The position numbers were made by a program, and so were the translations under genes. Source: RGIG5612 sp964579345 (GTDB taxonomy: Bacteria > Bacillota > Clostridia > Lachnospirales > Lachnospiraceae). From it: a stretch of 29,621 bases of DNA. The notes below the pieces were generated by a model. That model saw nothing but the letters and a program-made list of their open reading frames with translations, made no database searches and had not been told where the DNA came from. Below are positions 22,990-29,621 of the stretch, piece by piece; the first letter of the stretch is position 1; each line of letters starts with the position of its first letter. Location: assembly GCA_964579345.1 (NCBI GenBank), contig CAZOHB010000010.1, positions 1 to 29,621 of the forward strand, given 5' to 3'.

Positions 22990-23550
22990 ATGACCGAAAA
23001 AGAAAAACAAATGCGCGGAGAAGAGTTTTGGAATCGGGACCAGGAAATCTCGGACGCGAAGCTCAGCGCACGGCAGCTGTGCCAGAAACTGAACGGCATC
23101 CCGGTGGAGGATGTGGAAGAGATCAACCGGGTCGCGGCGGAGCTGTTCGCGGAATGCGGCAGCGAGCTGGTTTTGAAACCGCCGTTTTACTGCGACTTCG
23201 GGTATAATATCCACGTCGGCGAAAGCGTGCTGATCAACTACAACTGCGTCTTTCTGGACGCGGCGCCGATCACGCTCGGCGACAACTGTTTCATCGGCCC
23301 GATGGTCGGCATGTATACGGTCAACCATCCGCTCGATGCGCAGCGCCGCAACGACGGCTATGTATATGGGCGCCCGATCACGCTTGGCAAAAATGTGTGG
23401 TTAGGCGGTGGATGCACGATCCTTTCGGGCGTCACGATTGGGGATAACTCCGTGATCGGTGCGGGCGCTGTCGTAACAAAAGACATCCCTGCGAATGTGA
23501 TCGCGGCCGGCAACCCGGCGAGAGTGATCCGGGAGCTTCCGCAGGAGTAG
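22990..23550 (+). CDS. Maltose/galactoside O-acetyltransferase-like hexapeptide protein
   Basis: A 186-residue protein of the maltose/galactoside acetyltransferase family. The N-terminal helical MAC domain is visible (MTEKEKQMRGEEFWNRD, LCQKLNGIPVEDVEEIN), followed by the left-handed beta-helix (NIHVGESVLINYNCVFLDAA, ITLGDNCFIGPMVGMYTVNH, ITLGKNVWLGGGCTILSGV, VIGAGAVVTKDIPANVIAAG). The catalytic His is in TVNHPLD (about residue 113). It ends with the usual NPARVIREL. It acetylates sugars using acetyl-CoA. It is a full-length, canonical member; the upstream 182-residue protein is a more divergent relative lacking the typical MAC motif. A GAGGT site precedes the ATG at about 12 nt. Confidence 0.93.
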   Translation: MTEKEKQMRGEEFWNRDQEISDAKLSARQLCQKLNGIPVEDVEEINRVAAELFAECGSELVLKPPFYCDFGYNIHVGESVLINYNCVFLDAAPITLGDNCFIGPMVGMYTVNHPLDAQRRNDGYVYGRPITLGKNVWLGGGCTILSGVTIGDNSVIGAGAVVTKDIPANVIAAGNPARVIRELPQE

Positions 23551-23646
23551 ATGAAACGGAATCCAGCCGGGGAAGGGACGAGCGCCGGCGGAGCAAAGTT
23601 TAAAAGTCAATCAGACAGCGATTACTAATACAGGAGATGCAATTTT

Positions 23647-24027
23647 ATGAATTATCCAAAACCGGGAAAACTTGTGGGTGGCATTATCATGGCGGCATTC
23701 GGCCTGACCGCGTTATGCGGCATGGGGGCGAGCGACGAGTCGGGCTTCGCTTATATTGTGGTCTGCCTGCTGCTTATGGGCGGCGGGCTGGCGCTGATCC
23801 TTGTTTACGTTGCCTCGAGAAAACGGTACAGCGCATACCAGCAGCAGCAAAATGCCCGCAAACAGAGAGAACAGGAACTCATCGATAAAAGAAAAGAGCT
23901 CGAGCTGCAGAAGGTCAACGCCGAGATCCGGAGACTGAAAGAAGAGTCGGAAGCGCTCAGAGTCTGCCCGCACTGCGGCGCCCCGGCCAAGGGGGAGATC
24001 TGCGAGTACTGCGGCAGCAGATTGTAA
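23647..24027 (+). CDS. Membrane-anchored coiled-coil protein with C-terminal zinc ribbon
   Basis: A 126-residue protein. Two transmembrane segments are evident (GGIIMAAFGLTALCGM and FAYIVVCLLLMGGGLALILV). They are followed by a Gln/Arg/Glu-rich cytoplasmic coiled coil (residues about 60-105) and a double-CxxC zinc ribbon, CPHCGAPAKGEICEYCGSRL, at the very end. This TM-coiled coil-zinc ribbon layout is common in small proteins of Gram-positive bacteria but has no assigned function. AGGAGA lies about 9 nt before the start. It lies 96 nt after the acetyltransferase and may share its transcript. Confidence 0.8.
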   Translation: MNYPKPGKLVGGIIMAAFGLTALCGMGASDESGFAYIVVCLLLMGGGLALILVYVASRKRYSAYQQQQNARKQREQELIDKRKELELQKVNAEIRRLKEESEALRVCPHCGAPAKGEICEYCGSRL

Positions 24028-24077
24028 CAAAGGAACAAAACGGAAATACATTATAAACAGACTTGGAGGAAGACAAA

Positions 24078-24641
24078 ATGAGAACAAAACTGAATCTGAC
24101 CGAAGGCATTTTTCCGATGCCGGTACTGATGGTAGCAACGTACAACGAAGACGGCAGCGTCAATGTTATGAACGCGGCCTGGGGCACGATGCAGGAGCGC
24201 GGCACCGTTGCGCTGAACCTGACCGAGTCCCATAAAACGGTCAAGAACATCAAAGCGAAAGGCGCGTTTACTGTTAGCATCGCGGACGCGGCGCATGTTG
24301 TTGAGGCGGATTATTTCGGCGTCGAATCCGGCAACCGCGTCCCGGACAAATTTGCAAAGAGCGGTCTGACGGCGAGCAAGGCAGAGTGCGTGGACGCGCC
24401 GGTCATCAACGAGTTCCCGCTTTGCCTGGAGTGCGAGTTCATCGAGTATCAGGACAATGAATACGGCTGCGGCGTGATCGGCAAAGTCGTCAATATCACG
24501 GCGGACGAGAAAGTCATGGTCGACGGAAAAGTCGATATGTCCCTGGTCAACGCCATCGCCTTCGACCCGTACACACACGGCTATTACAGAGTCAGCGAGC
24601 GCGTCGGCGAAGCATTCAAAGACGGAACGAAACTGAAATAA
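24078..24641 (+). CDS. Flavoredoxin / flavin reductase-like FMN-binding protein
   Basis: A 187-residue FMN-binding split-barrel protein of the flavin reductase-like family (PF01613). The N-terminus LNLTEGIFPMPVLMVATYNE matches the family, followed by the typical NVMNAAWGTMQ and ALNLTESHKTVKNI; the middle reads VVEADYFGVESGNRVPDKFA. The start is ATG 24078, preceded by GGAGGA; an upstream in-frame TTG lies before that site. It likely carries electrons via FMN, as in flavoredoxin. It is 12 nt upstream of the LysR gene, so the two share an operon, and LysR may autoregulate the pair. Confidence 0.88.
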   Translation: MRTKLNLTEGIFPMPVLMVATYNEDGSVNVMNAAWGTMQERGTVALNLTESHKTVKNIKAKGAFTVSIADAAHVVEADYFGVESGNRVPDKFAKSGLTASKAECVDAPVINEFPLCLECEFIEYQDNEYGCGVIGKVVNITADEKVMVDGKVDMSLVNAIAFDPYTHGYYRVSERVGEAFKDGTKLK

Positions 24642-24653
24642 AAGGATGAAACC

Positions 24654-25544
24654 ATGAACACGAAGCAGATCGAATATTTTCTCGCGGTGGCGGAGGAGCT
24701 GAGCTTTACGCGGGCGGCGGAAAAACTGTATGTCTCGCAGACCGCGGTCACGCAGCAGATCCAGGCTCTCGAAGATCAGATGGGCGTAAAACTGCTTAAC
24801 CGGACAAAGAAAAAAGTGGAGCTGACGCCGGCCGGACAGGCGTTTCAGGCCGAGGGCCGGCAGATCCTCGAAAGTATTGAGAACGCGTTCGCGCATGCGC
24901 GGACGGTTTCCGAAGGAATGACCGGCAGCATCGAAATCGGCTTCTGTGACTACGCCGGCAGCATTCTCGGCAACAGCCTGCAGGAATTCCGCGACACCTA
25001 CCCGAGCATCCATCTGCATTTCAAATCCAACAACCCGTCCGTTCTGCTGGACCGCCTGCGCGCCGGCGAACTGGACCTGATCTTTTCGCCGGTGTTTGAT
25101 CCGACGGTCTACGAAGGGTGCGTGATACAGCAGGTCGAACCGATCACACTGATCAGCGTCCTCCCGGTCAAGCACCCGCTCGCAGGCAGACACCACCTGA
25201 CGAAAGAAGACATGGTGCAGCAAAAACTGATCCTGGCATGCACACCGGACAGCAAGATCGGCGAAGACCGCATGATCCTCGAAAGCCTCCGGGAGACCGG
25301 CCGCGAACCGAATGTCATAGACAAGCTCGAAGACATCGAGACCATCCTGCTCATGGTCAACATGAATATGGGCGTCTCGATCCTGCCGTCTTACGTTACG
25401 CTCCCGGGCAGCAACGACCGGCGAATCATCGCCATCCCGTACGAGCCGGGTGTCAAGGCGCCGTATGCGGCGATCGCAATGAAGGGCAACAAAAACCCGG
25501 CGGTGCAAAGACTGCTGGAGTTTCTGGAGGAGCGGTTCAATTAA
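24654..25544 (+). CDS. LysR family transcriptional regulator
   Basis: A 296-residue LysR-type regulator. The N-terminal winged HTH (residues 1-60: FLAVAEELSFTRAAEKLYVS, then QTAVTQQIQALEDQMGVKLL) is textbook. The C-terminal substrate-binding domain starts near MTGSIEIGF (residue ~93) and contains LRAGELDLIF and a second lobe with NVIDKLEDIETILLMVNMNM. The co-inducer is unknown. It lies 12 nt after the flavoredoxin gene in the same direction and ends at a strong terminator shared with the minus-strand peptide genes. The flavoredoxin and possibly the flavodoxin gene at 26200 are candidate targets. Confidence 0.93.
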   Translation: MNTKQIEYFLAVAEELSFTRAAEKLYVSQTAVTQQIQALEDQMGVKLLNRTKKKVELTPAGQAFQAEGRQILESIENAFAHARTVSEGMTGSIEIGFCDYAGSILGNSLQEFRDTYPSIHLHFKSNNPSVLLDRLRAGELDLIFSPVFDPTVYEGCVIQQVEPITLISVLPVKHPLAGRHHLTKEDMVQQKLILACTPDSKIGEDRMILESLRETGREPNVIDKLEDIETILLMVNMNMGVSILPSYVTLPGSNDRRIIAIPYEPGVKAPYAAIAMKGNKNPAVQRLLEFLEERFN

Positions 25545-25632
25545 GAAGGCCGCGCGCTGCATGGCATGCGTGAGCGCAGCCGCAGCAAATCCCCGCGTGA
25601 TTTTTATTGGCCGCGCAACAACAAACAAAAAA

Positions 25633-25666
25633 ATCGGTGCTGATTTCTCAGCGCCGATCTTTTTTG
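25633..25666. terminator. Bidirectional terminator between LysR gene and peptide genes
   Basis: ATCGGTGCTGA pairs with TCAGCGCCGAT around TTTC, followed by CTTTTTTG on the plus strand. On the minus strand the same stem is followed by a run of seven T residues. It terminates the LysR operon from the left and the twin-peptide transcript from the right. Confidence 0.92.
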
Positions 25667-25703
25667 TAAATATTTTCAGAAAATTTTTGTAAATATTTTC
25701 CGG
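25661..25703 (-). repeat. Degenerate partial copies of the peptide gene 3' end
   Basis: TTTTTGTAAATATTTTC occurs identically at 25661-25677 and 25684-25700; the second copy is followed by CGG. On the minus strand this reads CCGGAAAATATTTACAAA, matching the PENIYK codons of the peptide gene at 25841-25900. These look like broken tail copies beyond the second peptide gene. Confidence 0.55.
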
Positions 25704-25718
25704 ATAGCGAGGGGTTAA

Positions 25719-25778
25719 TTATTCGTAGATGTTCTCCGGGCTCCAAGGATTGGTTAAGATCTCAATAAGTTTTCTCAT
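25719..25778 (-). CDS. Short peptide gene, copy 1 (19 residues)
   Basis: Encodes MRKLIEILTNPWSPENIYE. A ribosome site (AAGAGGTAG) lies about 7 nt before the ATG. It is the downstream member of a pair with the gene at 25841-25900, 62 bp apart on the same strand. The peptide has an amphipathic basic N-terminal helix (MRKLIEIL), then a conserved NPW-x-PENIY core. There is no cysteine, membrane segment or typical export signal. Comparison with copy 2 shows five synonymous codon differences and three conservative replacements (T/A, S/N, E/K), a pattern of purifying selection on a real peptide. The family is not recognised. Confidence 0.75.
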   Translation of the reverse strand: MRKLIEILTNPWSPENIYE

Positions 25779-25840
25779 GGCAACTACCTCTTTCTTATAA
25801 TCACTTTATTATTAATTGTTTCCAGTTTCAGATGGTTGAA

Positions 25841-25900
25841 TTATTTGTAAATGTTTTCCGGGTTCCAAGGATTTGCTAAGATTTCAATCAGCTTTCTCAT
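25841..25900 (-). CDS. Short peptide gene, copy 2 (19 residues)
   Basis: Encodes MRKLIEILANPWNPENIYK with a near-perfect AGGAGGT site 7 nt before the ATG. It is the upstream member of the pair, so its transcript probably also carries copy 1 and ends at the bidirectional terminator at 25633-25666. An AT-rich promoter-like stretch (TTATTATAAG on the minus strand, around 25970) lies upstream. The product could be a signalling peptide, leader peptide or tiny regulatory protein; none is demonstrated. No processing or export gene is adjacent. Confidence 0.8.
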   Translation of the reverse strand: MRKLIEILANPWNPENIYK

Positions 25901-26121
25901 GACCGTTACCTCCTGAAAATTGATGTTGGAAAATTTGTTATTCAATGTTTTATCTTTAACTTGATCTTATAATAAACCGCATTTTTATTATCGTCCAATA
26001 GAAAAAAGAGGGTTAAAAATAAGAAAAACTTATTACTGAAAAATCACGCGCGGAAACTGTTATACTTAAAAAAACTGTGGCAAAGCTGCCGCAAGCAATC
26101 CTCGCCCTGCCCCAACCAGTA

Positions 26122-26130
26122 TGATATACT
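26122..26130 (+). promoter_or_regulatory. Extended -10 promoter of the flavodoxin-family gene
   Basis: TGATATACT (TGn plus TATACT) lies 70 nt before the flavodoxin-family start codon and is the best promoter candidate for it. The 299 bp region 25901-26199 otherwise shows AT-rich sequence and no gene. Confidence 0.5.
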
Positions 26131-26199
26131 AATTCGACAACACTGTAATAGAGCAGAGACAATCAAATCCCCAAAATAGAAATAAACGGAGGTCATATC

Positions 26200-26835
26200 A
26201 TGAGCAAAAAAATCATCGCGGTGAACGCGGGGCCGAGAAAAGGCTGGAATACAGACACTCTGATCACGGAAGCGTCCAAGGGCGCAGAGGCAGCAGGCGC
26301 GGAAGTTGTCCGCTACGACCTGTTCCGCCTGGAAAAATACACGGGCTGCATTTCCTGCTTCGGCTGCAAGAAAGAAAAATTCAAGGGGCAGTGCATCTGC
26401 CACGACGGACTGAAACCGGTGCTCGACGACATCCGGGAAGCGGACGGCCTGATCATCGGCTCGCCGAATTATCTCAGCGAACTGACGGCTTCCTTCCGTG
26501 CGCTGTACGAACGCCTGATCTTCCAGAACCTCACATACACCAAAGAAAACCCGTGCTGCAACGAGCACAAGATCCCGGTGCTTCTGATCATGACGAGCAA
26601 CGCGCCGGATACGATGTACCAGAACCTGCTCGGCGGATATCAGCAGACACTGACGAATTTTGTCGGCCCGACGGAAGTCTTTGTCAGCGGCAATACGCTC
26701 CAGCTGAAAGACTACAGCAAAACCGACTGGCCCTGGACCCTGTTCGACCCGGAGGAAAAACAGAAAAGACATGAGACCGTCTTCCCGGAGGAGTGCAAGC
26801 AGGTATACGAGCTCGGAGCGAAACTTTTCCAATGA
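26200..26835 (+). CDS. Flavodoxin-family NAD(P)H-dependent oxidoreductase (iron-sulfur flavoprotein-like)
   Basis: A 211-residue flavodoxin-fold protein. The N-terminal FMN-phosphate loop region is IIAVNAGPRKGWNTDTLI (residues 4-21). A compact cysteine motif GCISCFGC...C...C at about 49-68 resembles the Isf-type CxxCxxC motif and may bind an Fe-S cluster. The second flavin contact is ADGLIIGSPNYLSELTASFR (about 86-105), and the C-terminus reads FDPEEKQKRHETVFPEECKQ. The protein likely moves electrons or reduces quinones or FMN. The ATG follows ACGGAGGT at about 7 nt. A 3' remnant with similar C-terminal sequence lies at 28159-28275, suggesting a lost paralogue. Confidence 0.87.
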   Translation: MSKKIIAVNAGPRKGWNTDTLITEASKGAEAAGAEVVRYDLFRLEKYTGCISCFGCKKEKFKGQCICHDGLKPVLDDIREADGLIIGSPNYLSELTASFRALYERLIFQNLTYTKENPCCNEHKIPVLLIMTSNAPDTMYQNLLGGYQQTLTNFVGPTEVFVSGNTLQLKDYSKTDWPWTLFDPEEKQKRHETVFPEECKQVYELGAKLFQ

Positions 26836-26967
26836 AGTAGGATGGCGCTGATCAGGTAAAACGGACTTCGCAAGCGCGAGCTAATCCTGGAGACGCGCTC
26901 GTGGCGGGAAGCGACATACGCTCGCGCAACACTCAAGCACCTACATCCCCCACAAAAGGAGCCCCAT

Positions 26968-28101
26968 ATGGAAAAACGTACAGATTTAGAGCAGGCGATC
27001 AAAGACAGACTGAAAATCGAGGGCGACCGTCTCAAAGCGGTCCAGCAGCAGAACGAAAAATACACGGTGACAGAGCCGGATCTTTACTACAAAGAAGAAA
27101 GCTTCAACTCCGGCGAGACCAACATCTGCTTTATCCTCGGCCATTCCGGCAGCGGAAAATCCAAGATGGCGCGGATGCTGGAAGGCGGCGACATCGATCA
27201 TATCGAGCTCGACGACCTGCTCCTTGTCAAAGACCACTTCACAATGGAAGAGCTCGAGAACTATTCGGATATGTTCAGCAGCTTCTTCAAAGGCGAGGGA
27301 GCCAAATATTACATCGGCATCGAGGAACGGGAAAACCTCCCGAAAGAAGAGTACGAAGATAAAGTCTTTATCGATTTCGTCCGCTACGCAATGGACTTCG
27401 CGAAGACTCACAAAGAAAAGAAATACATCGTCGAAGGAATCTGGATCTACTTGTATTTCGACGACCCGTCCGTCTTTGAGGACTACGCGGTCTTTATCAA
27501 AGGCACCTCGTTCCTGAAATCCAAGATCCGCACGATGAAGCGGGAGATGCAAAGAGACAAAGAAGTCCTGAAGGAGCGCAAGCAGATGTTCGGCCGGGAA
27601 GTCCGGAACTATCTGCTTGATGAGGACAAGATCAATGTCTACCGCAGCTACTTCGGCACCCGGCCGGAAACGATCTTCCGGGAAGAAACCGGAAGCGCCG
27701 CGCCGAAAACAATTGATGAATTGCTGGAGACGCCGTATTGGATCATAGACATCCTGCCGAAACAGGTTCCGGCAGCAAGCGAAGGCCAGTTCTTCGCAGT
27801 CGAAAAATACTTCCTCGAAGAAAGCCGGTTCGCGGAGATCAAGAAGAAGCATATCAATCTGATCCTGAAGCTGAACTGCTACTGGAATCTTACGATCGAC
27901 GAGGAAACGGAGCTCAATCCGGCACCGGAAAAGATTGCGGAGGAGATGCAGAAACGGGCGCTCTATCTTCGGTTCCGGGATGCCATGATCCTGTCAGAAC
28001 CGGACGATACCCATATGACGGTCTTTAACCCGGACAAGCAACTGCTCGAGCTGATCCGGACGATCGCGACCGGAGAAGGCCTGTTTGTCTGGAGACCTTA
28101 G
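26968..28101 (+). CDS. P-loop kinase-like / zeta-toxin-like NTPase
   Basis: A 377-residue cytoplasmic protein. The Walker A motif GHSGSGKSKMARML is at residues 58-71 and a conserved acidic pair ELDDLLL follows near residue 80. KKYIVEGIWIYLYF (about 152-165) resembles the VEG strand of nucleoside and small-molecule kinases and zeta-type toxins. A basic lid segment rich in Lys/Arg (SKIRTMKREMQRDKEVLKER, about 190-209) could close over ATP. The C-terminal 150 residues are helical without a recognised domain. Phosphoryl transfer to a small molecule is likely; the substrate is unknown. The length exceeds typical zeta toxins (~280). AAGGAG lies 8 nt before ATG. No antitoxin-like gene is adjacent. 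Confidence 0.75.
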   Translation: MEKRTDLEQAIKDRLKIEGDRLKAVQQQNEKYTVTEPDLYYKEESFNSGETNICFILGHSGSGKSKMARMLEGGDIDHIELDDLLLVKDHFTMEELENYSDMFSSFFKGEGAKYYIGIEERENLPKEEYEDKVFIDFVRYAMDFAKTHKEKKYIVEGIWIYLYFDDPSVFEDYAVFIKGTSFLKSKIRTMKREMQRDKEVLKERKQMFGREVRNYLLDEDKINVYRSYFGTRPETIFREETGSAAPKTIDELLETPYWIIDILPKQVPAASEGQFFAVEKYFLEESRFAEIKKKHINLILKLNCYWNLTIDEETELNPAPEKIAEEMQKRALYLRFRDAMILSEPDDTHMTVFNPDKQLLELIRTIATGEGLFVWRP

Positions 28102-28158
28102 ACGGCAGTGATCGCCCTGAGAGCGCGGAAGGAAAACTAACAGCCGATAACGGAATAA

Positions 28159-28275
28159 CTACAACAATTGGCCAAGTACGATATGGGCAGCTTCAGCGAA
28201 GAGCATAAAAAAGAAGTGCGCGAGAATGAATTCCCGGCAGCACTGAAAAAAAACTTCGAAGCAGGGCAGAGATAA
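28159..28275 (+). pseudogene. 3' remnant of a flavodoxin-family gene
   Basis: An open 39-codon stretch with no start codon or ribosome site reads AKYDMGSFSEEHKKEVRENE and then FPAALKKNFEAGQR. The pattern F-x-x-E-x-K-x-x-R...FP...E-x-G matches the C-terminus of the flavodoxin-family protein at 26200-26835 (FDPEEKQKRHETVFPEE...ELGAKL). I read it as the surviving tail of a degraded paralogue. The assignment rests on this one alignment. Confidence 0.45.
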
Positions 28276-28449
28276 AATAATCGCAGCGAATCAATGAGTC
28301 AGGGATCCGGAGCTGTAAAACGGAAATTTGAGAAAAAATCGATATAATTGAAAAAAAAGATTGCTTTGCTGTTATTTATGTTTAGAATATAAGTATAAAT
28401 TAAATATCCATTTGGGAATCTACTTTCTAGATGGAAAATATACCCCTCT
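28276..28449. other. AT-rich spacer without recognisable gene
   Basis: Low-GC sequence with a TATAAT at 28343-28348 lacking a -35 partner. No coding sequence or repeat is seen here. Confidence 0.5.
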
Positions 28450-28478
28450 AACAGCGCCCGCAAGGGCGCTGTTTATTT
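28450..28478. terminator. Intrinsic terminator hairpin
   Basis: AACAGCGCCC pairs perfectly with GGGCGCTGTT around a GCAA tetraloop, followed by TATTTG. It lies just past the 3' end of the minus-strand ATPase gene, which it may also serve. Confidence 0.75.
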
Positions 28479-28536
28479 GCCGCGAATCCCGCTCAGATAA
28501 TAATCGTGAAGACTATTGCCGGAACGTGAGTATATC

Positions 28537-29621
28537 TCACATCAGCAGGAATTTATGAACGGGAATCACTTCGATAACATGACCATTTTTTTCAATGGTC
28601 TTTTCTTCCTCCATAGTGACAATGAGCATCTTTTTAATGTCTTTTGTTTTTTCAGAAAAATGTAAAAGGCTTCTGATCTCTCTTTCTTCTGCATCCTGCA
28701 GATGATACGCTACTTGAATTGCGCAGCTTTCAGCGGGCAGATAAAAATCAATGTCAACTCCGGTTTGCCTGGATTTAAAGTAATAGAACCCGTCCTCGTA
28801 TTTTCGTTTCAGATGCACAGCAACCATATTTTCCAAAAGAGCGGAAGGCTTATCCACAAGAAACAAAGAAAGCAGCCCGTTATCAAAAAAGTAGAAGCGT
28901 GGAAGACTTTCTTTTTCTGCAAATTTTGAAACATAGTTTTTGGTTCGGAATAACAAATAGGCATTCTCTGCATAAGAGGTATATTCGATCATCGAATCTA
29001 CAGAAGTTTTAATCCCCGCTGCCTTGATGTTTCCGGAAAGCGTGTTAAAAGATATTTCATGCATGACCGTCTCTGCAATTTTTTTCATCATCAGACGAAG
29101 AGCCATCTTGTTTTTCACCGACTCCCGCTCAACAATATCTCCAAGCAGAACTTTCTCGTAAACACTCTTAATATATTCTCTTTTGTTATTCAACTGCTGC
29201 GCTTTAGGAAATCCGCCGCTGGATAAGTACTCTATGCAGGATTTCCGGATCTTGCCGGATTTTGATGTTGTGAGCATAGCAGTCTCATCATGTGCAATCA
29301 TCTGATAATCCAAAACCTCGGCAAAAGAAAACGGCATGATCATCTTTGGAATATACCTTCCGCCAAGGACACTTGCCATCTCTGAACTGAGCATTTTGGC
29401 GTTGCTTCCGGTAATATAAACATGTTTTTTTTGATCCGCCATTCTTCTGGCAAAATGTTCCCATCCGTCTATGATTTGGATTTCGTCAAAGAAATAATAG
29501 ACTTCCTTTTCATTGGTCAATTCAGACGCAGTTTCCACAATATCATTAAAATCATTTTTAGAAAAACCCAGCAATCTGTCATCTTCAAAATTTATATAAA
29601 TAATCTGAGACCAGCTGTATC
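28537..29621 (-). CDS. AAA_14 / DUF4143 ATPase (5' partial)
   Basis: The frame remains open to the right edge, so the N-terminus including Walker A is missing; about 360 residues are visible. The first visible residues (IYINFEDDR) lead into the AAA_14 core: Walker B YYFFDEIQIIDGWE, then the sensor strand HVYITGSNAKMLSSE and GGRYIPKMIMPFSFAEVL. The second half is the DUF4143 domain (GLLSLFLVDKPSALLENMVA, YYFKSRQTGVDIDFYLP), a restriction-endonuclease-like fold with the G-x-DIDF signature. Such proteins are common and patchily distributed in anaerobes, with unclear function. The TTG at 29574 is not a plausible start, since coding continues upstream. Confidence 0.92.
   Translation of the reverse strand, partial: YSWSQIIYINFEDDRLLGFSKNDFNDIVETASELTNEKEVYYFFDEIQIIDGWEHFARRMADQKKHVYITGSNAKMLSSEMASVLGGRYIPKMIMPFSFAEVLDYQMIAHDETAMLTTSKSGKIRKSCIEYLSSGGFPKAQQLNNKREYIKSVYEKVLLGDIVERESVKNKMALRLMMKKIAETVMHEISFNTLSGNIKAAGIKTSVDSMIEYTSYAENAYLLFRTKNYVSKFAEKESLPRFYFFDNGLLSLFLVDKPSALLENMVAVHLKRKYEDGFYYFKSRQTGVDIDFYLPAESCAIQVAYHLQDAEEREIRSLLHFSEKTKDIKKMLIVTMEEEKTIEKNGHVIEVIPVHKFLLM

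Noticed and set aside
23551..23628. A 25-codon frame directly after the second acetyltransferase stop (MKRNPAGEG...)
   Set aside because: No ribosome site and low-complexity composition; likely spacer.
24051..25628. A 525-codon minus-strand frame opposite the flavoredoxin and LysR genes
   Set aside because: It spans two unambiguous genes in antisense with no motif of its own.
26968..28101. Zeta-type toxin of a toxin-antitoxin pair
   Set aside because: The P-loop and VEG motifs fit loosely, but the protein is too long and no antitoxin-sized gene lies beside it.

Overview
The window looks like chromosomal DNA of a strictly anaerobic, low-to-moderate GC Gram-positive bacterium of class Clostridia, probably gut-associated. 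The reasons are AGGAGG-type ribosome binding sites, extended -10 promoters (TGnTATAAT), a group B [FeFe] hydrogenase, several Big_2/SnoaL-like secreted proteins, a lipobox lipoprotein, and flavodoxin and flavoredoxin genes. Genus cannot be fixed from sequence reading alone. No rRNA, tRNA, CRISPR array, transposase or intact phage gene was seen.

Layout. 1-2.8 kb: the 3' part of a secreted NTF2-like/Ig-like protein, then a beta-propeller lipoprotein. 2.8-4.2 kb (minus): an FAD-dependent oxidoreductase. 4.4-6.7 kb: a compact operon of a TPR protein, a DUF4037 nucleotidyltransferase-like protein and a DUF4125 protein. 6.9-8.4 kb: a 55-residue basic small protein (minus) divergent from a PucR-type regulator. 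8.6-13.2 kb (minus): a 1531-residue secreted protein made of two copies of a three-domain NTF2-like block, Big_2 domains and FN3 domains; it is a paralogue of the gene at the left edge. 13.5-18 kb: a lipase-like hydrolase, an exported Big_2-HAD phosphatase, and the hydrogenase. 18.1-21.3 kb: a secreted repeat protein and an SLC13-type permease. 21.3-22.1 kb: a decayed gene running into two tandem ~300 bp copies of a nested inverted-repeat element. 22.2-24 kb: two hexapeptide O-acetyltransferases flanking a 36-residue Cys-rich protein, then a membrane/zinc-ribbon protein. 24.1-26.8 kb: flavoredoxin, LysR regulator, two tiny homologous peptide genes (minus), flavodoxin-family protein. 27-29.6 kb: a P-loop kinase-like protein, a flavodoxin gene remnant, and an AAA_14/DUF4143 ATPase running off the right edge (minus).

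Most unusual content. (1) Twin 19-residue peptides, MRKLIEILANPWNPENIYK and MRKLIEILTNPWSPENIYE, each with its own ribosome binding site and differing mainly by synonymous or conservative changes. (2) A tandemly duplicated ~300 bp structured element at 21.49-22.08 kb whose central hairpin differs in sequence between copies yet still pairs, with a possibly related palindromic cluster at 14.49-14.73 kb. (3) Recurrent tandem duplication of gene 3' ends, at 2.75, 2.85, 16.2 and near 25.7 kb. (4) A 50 bp-period hairpin repeat directly before one start codon, with a similar single hairpin before another gene.

Functionally, the region mixes cell-envelope and secreted proteins (NTF2/Big_2/FN3, lipoprotein, HAD phosphatase, InlB-like repeat protein), anaerobic redox enzymes (hydrogenase, flavoproteins) and local regulators (PucR, LysR). 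Apart from the 4.4-6.7 kb operon and the 22.2-24.6 kb co-oriented run, genes are mostly independent units with their own promoters or terminators.
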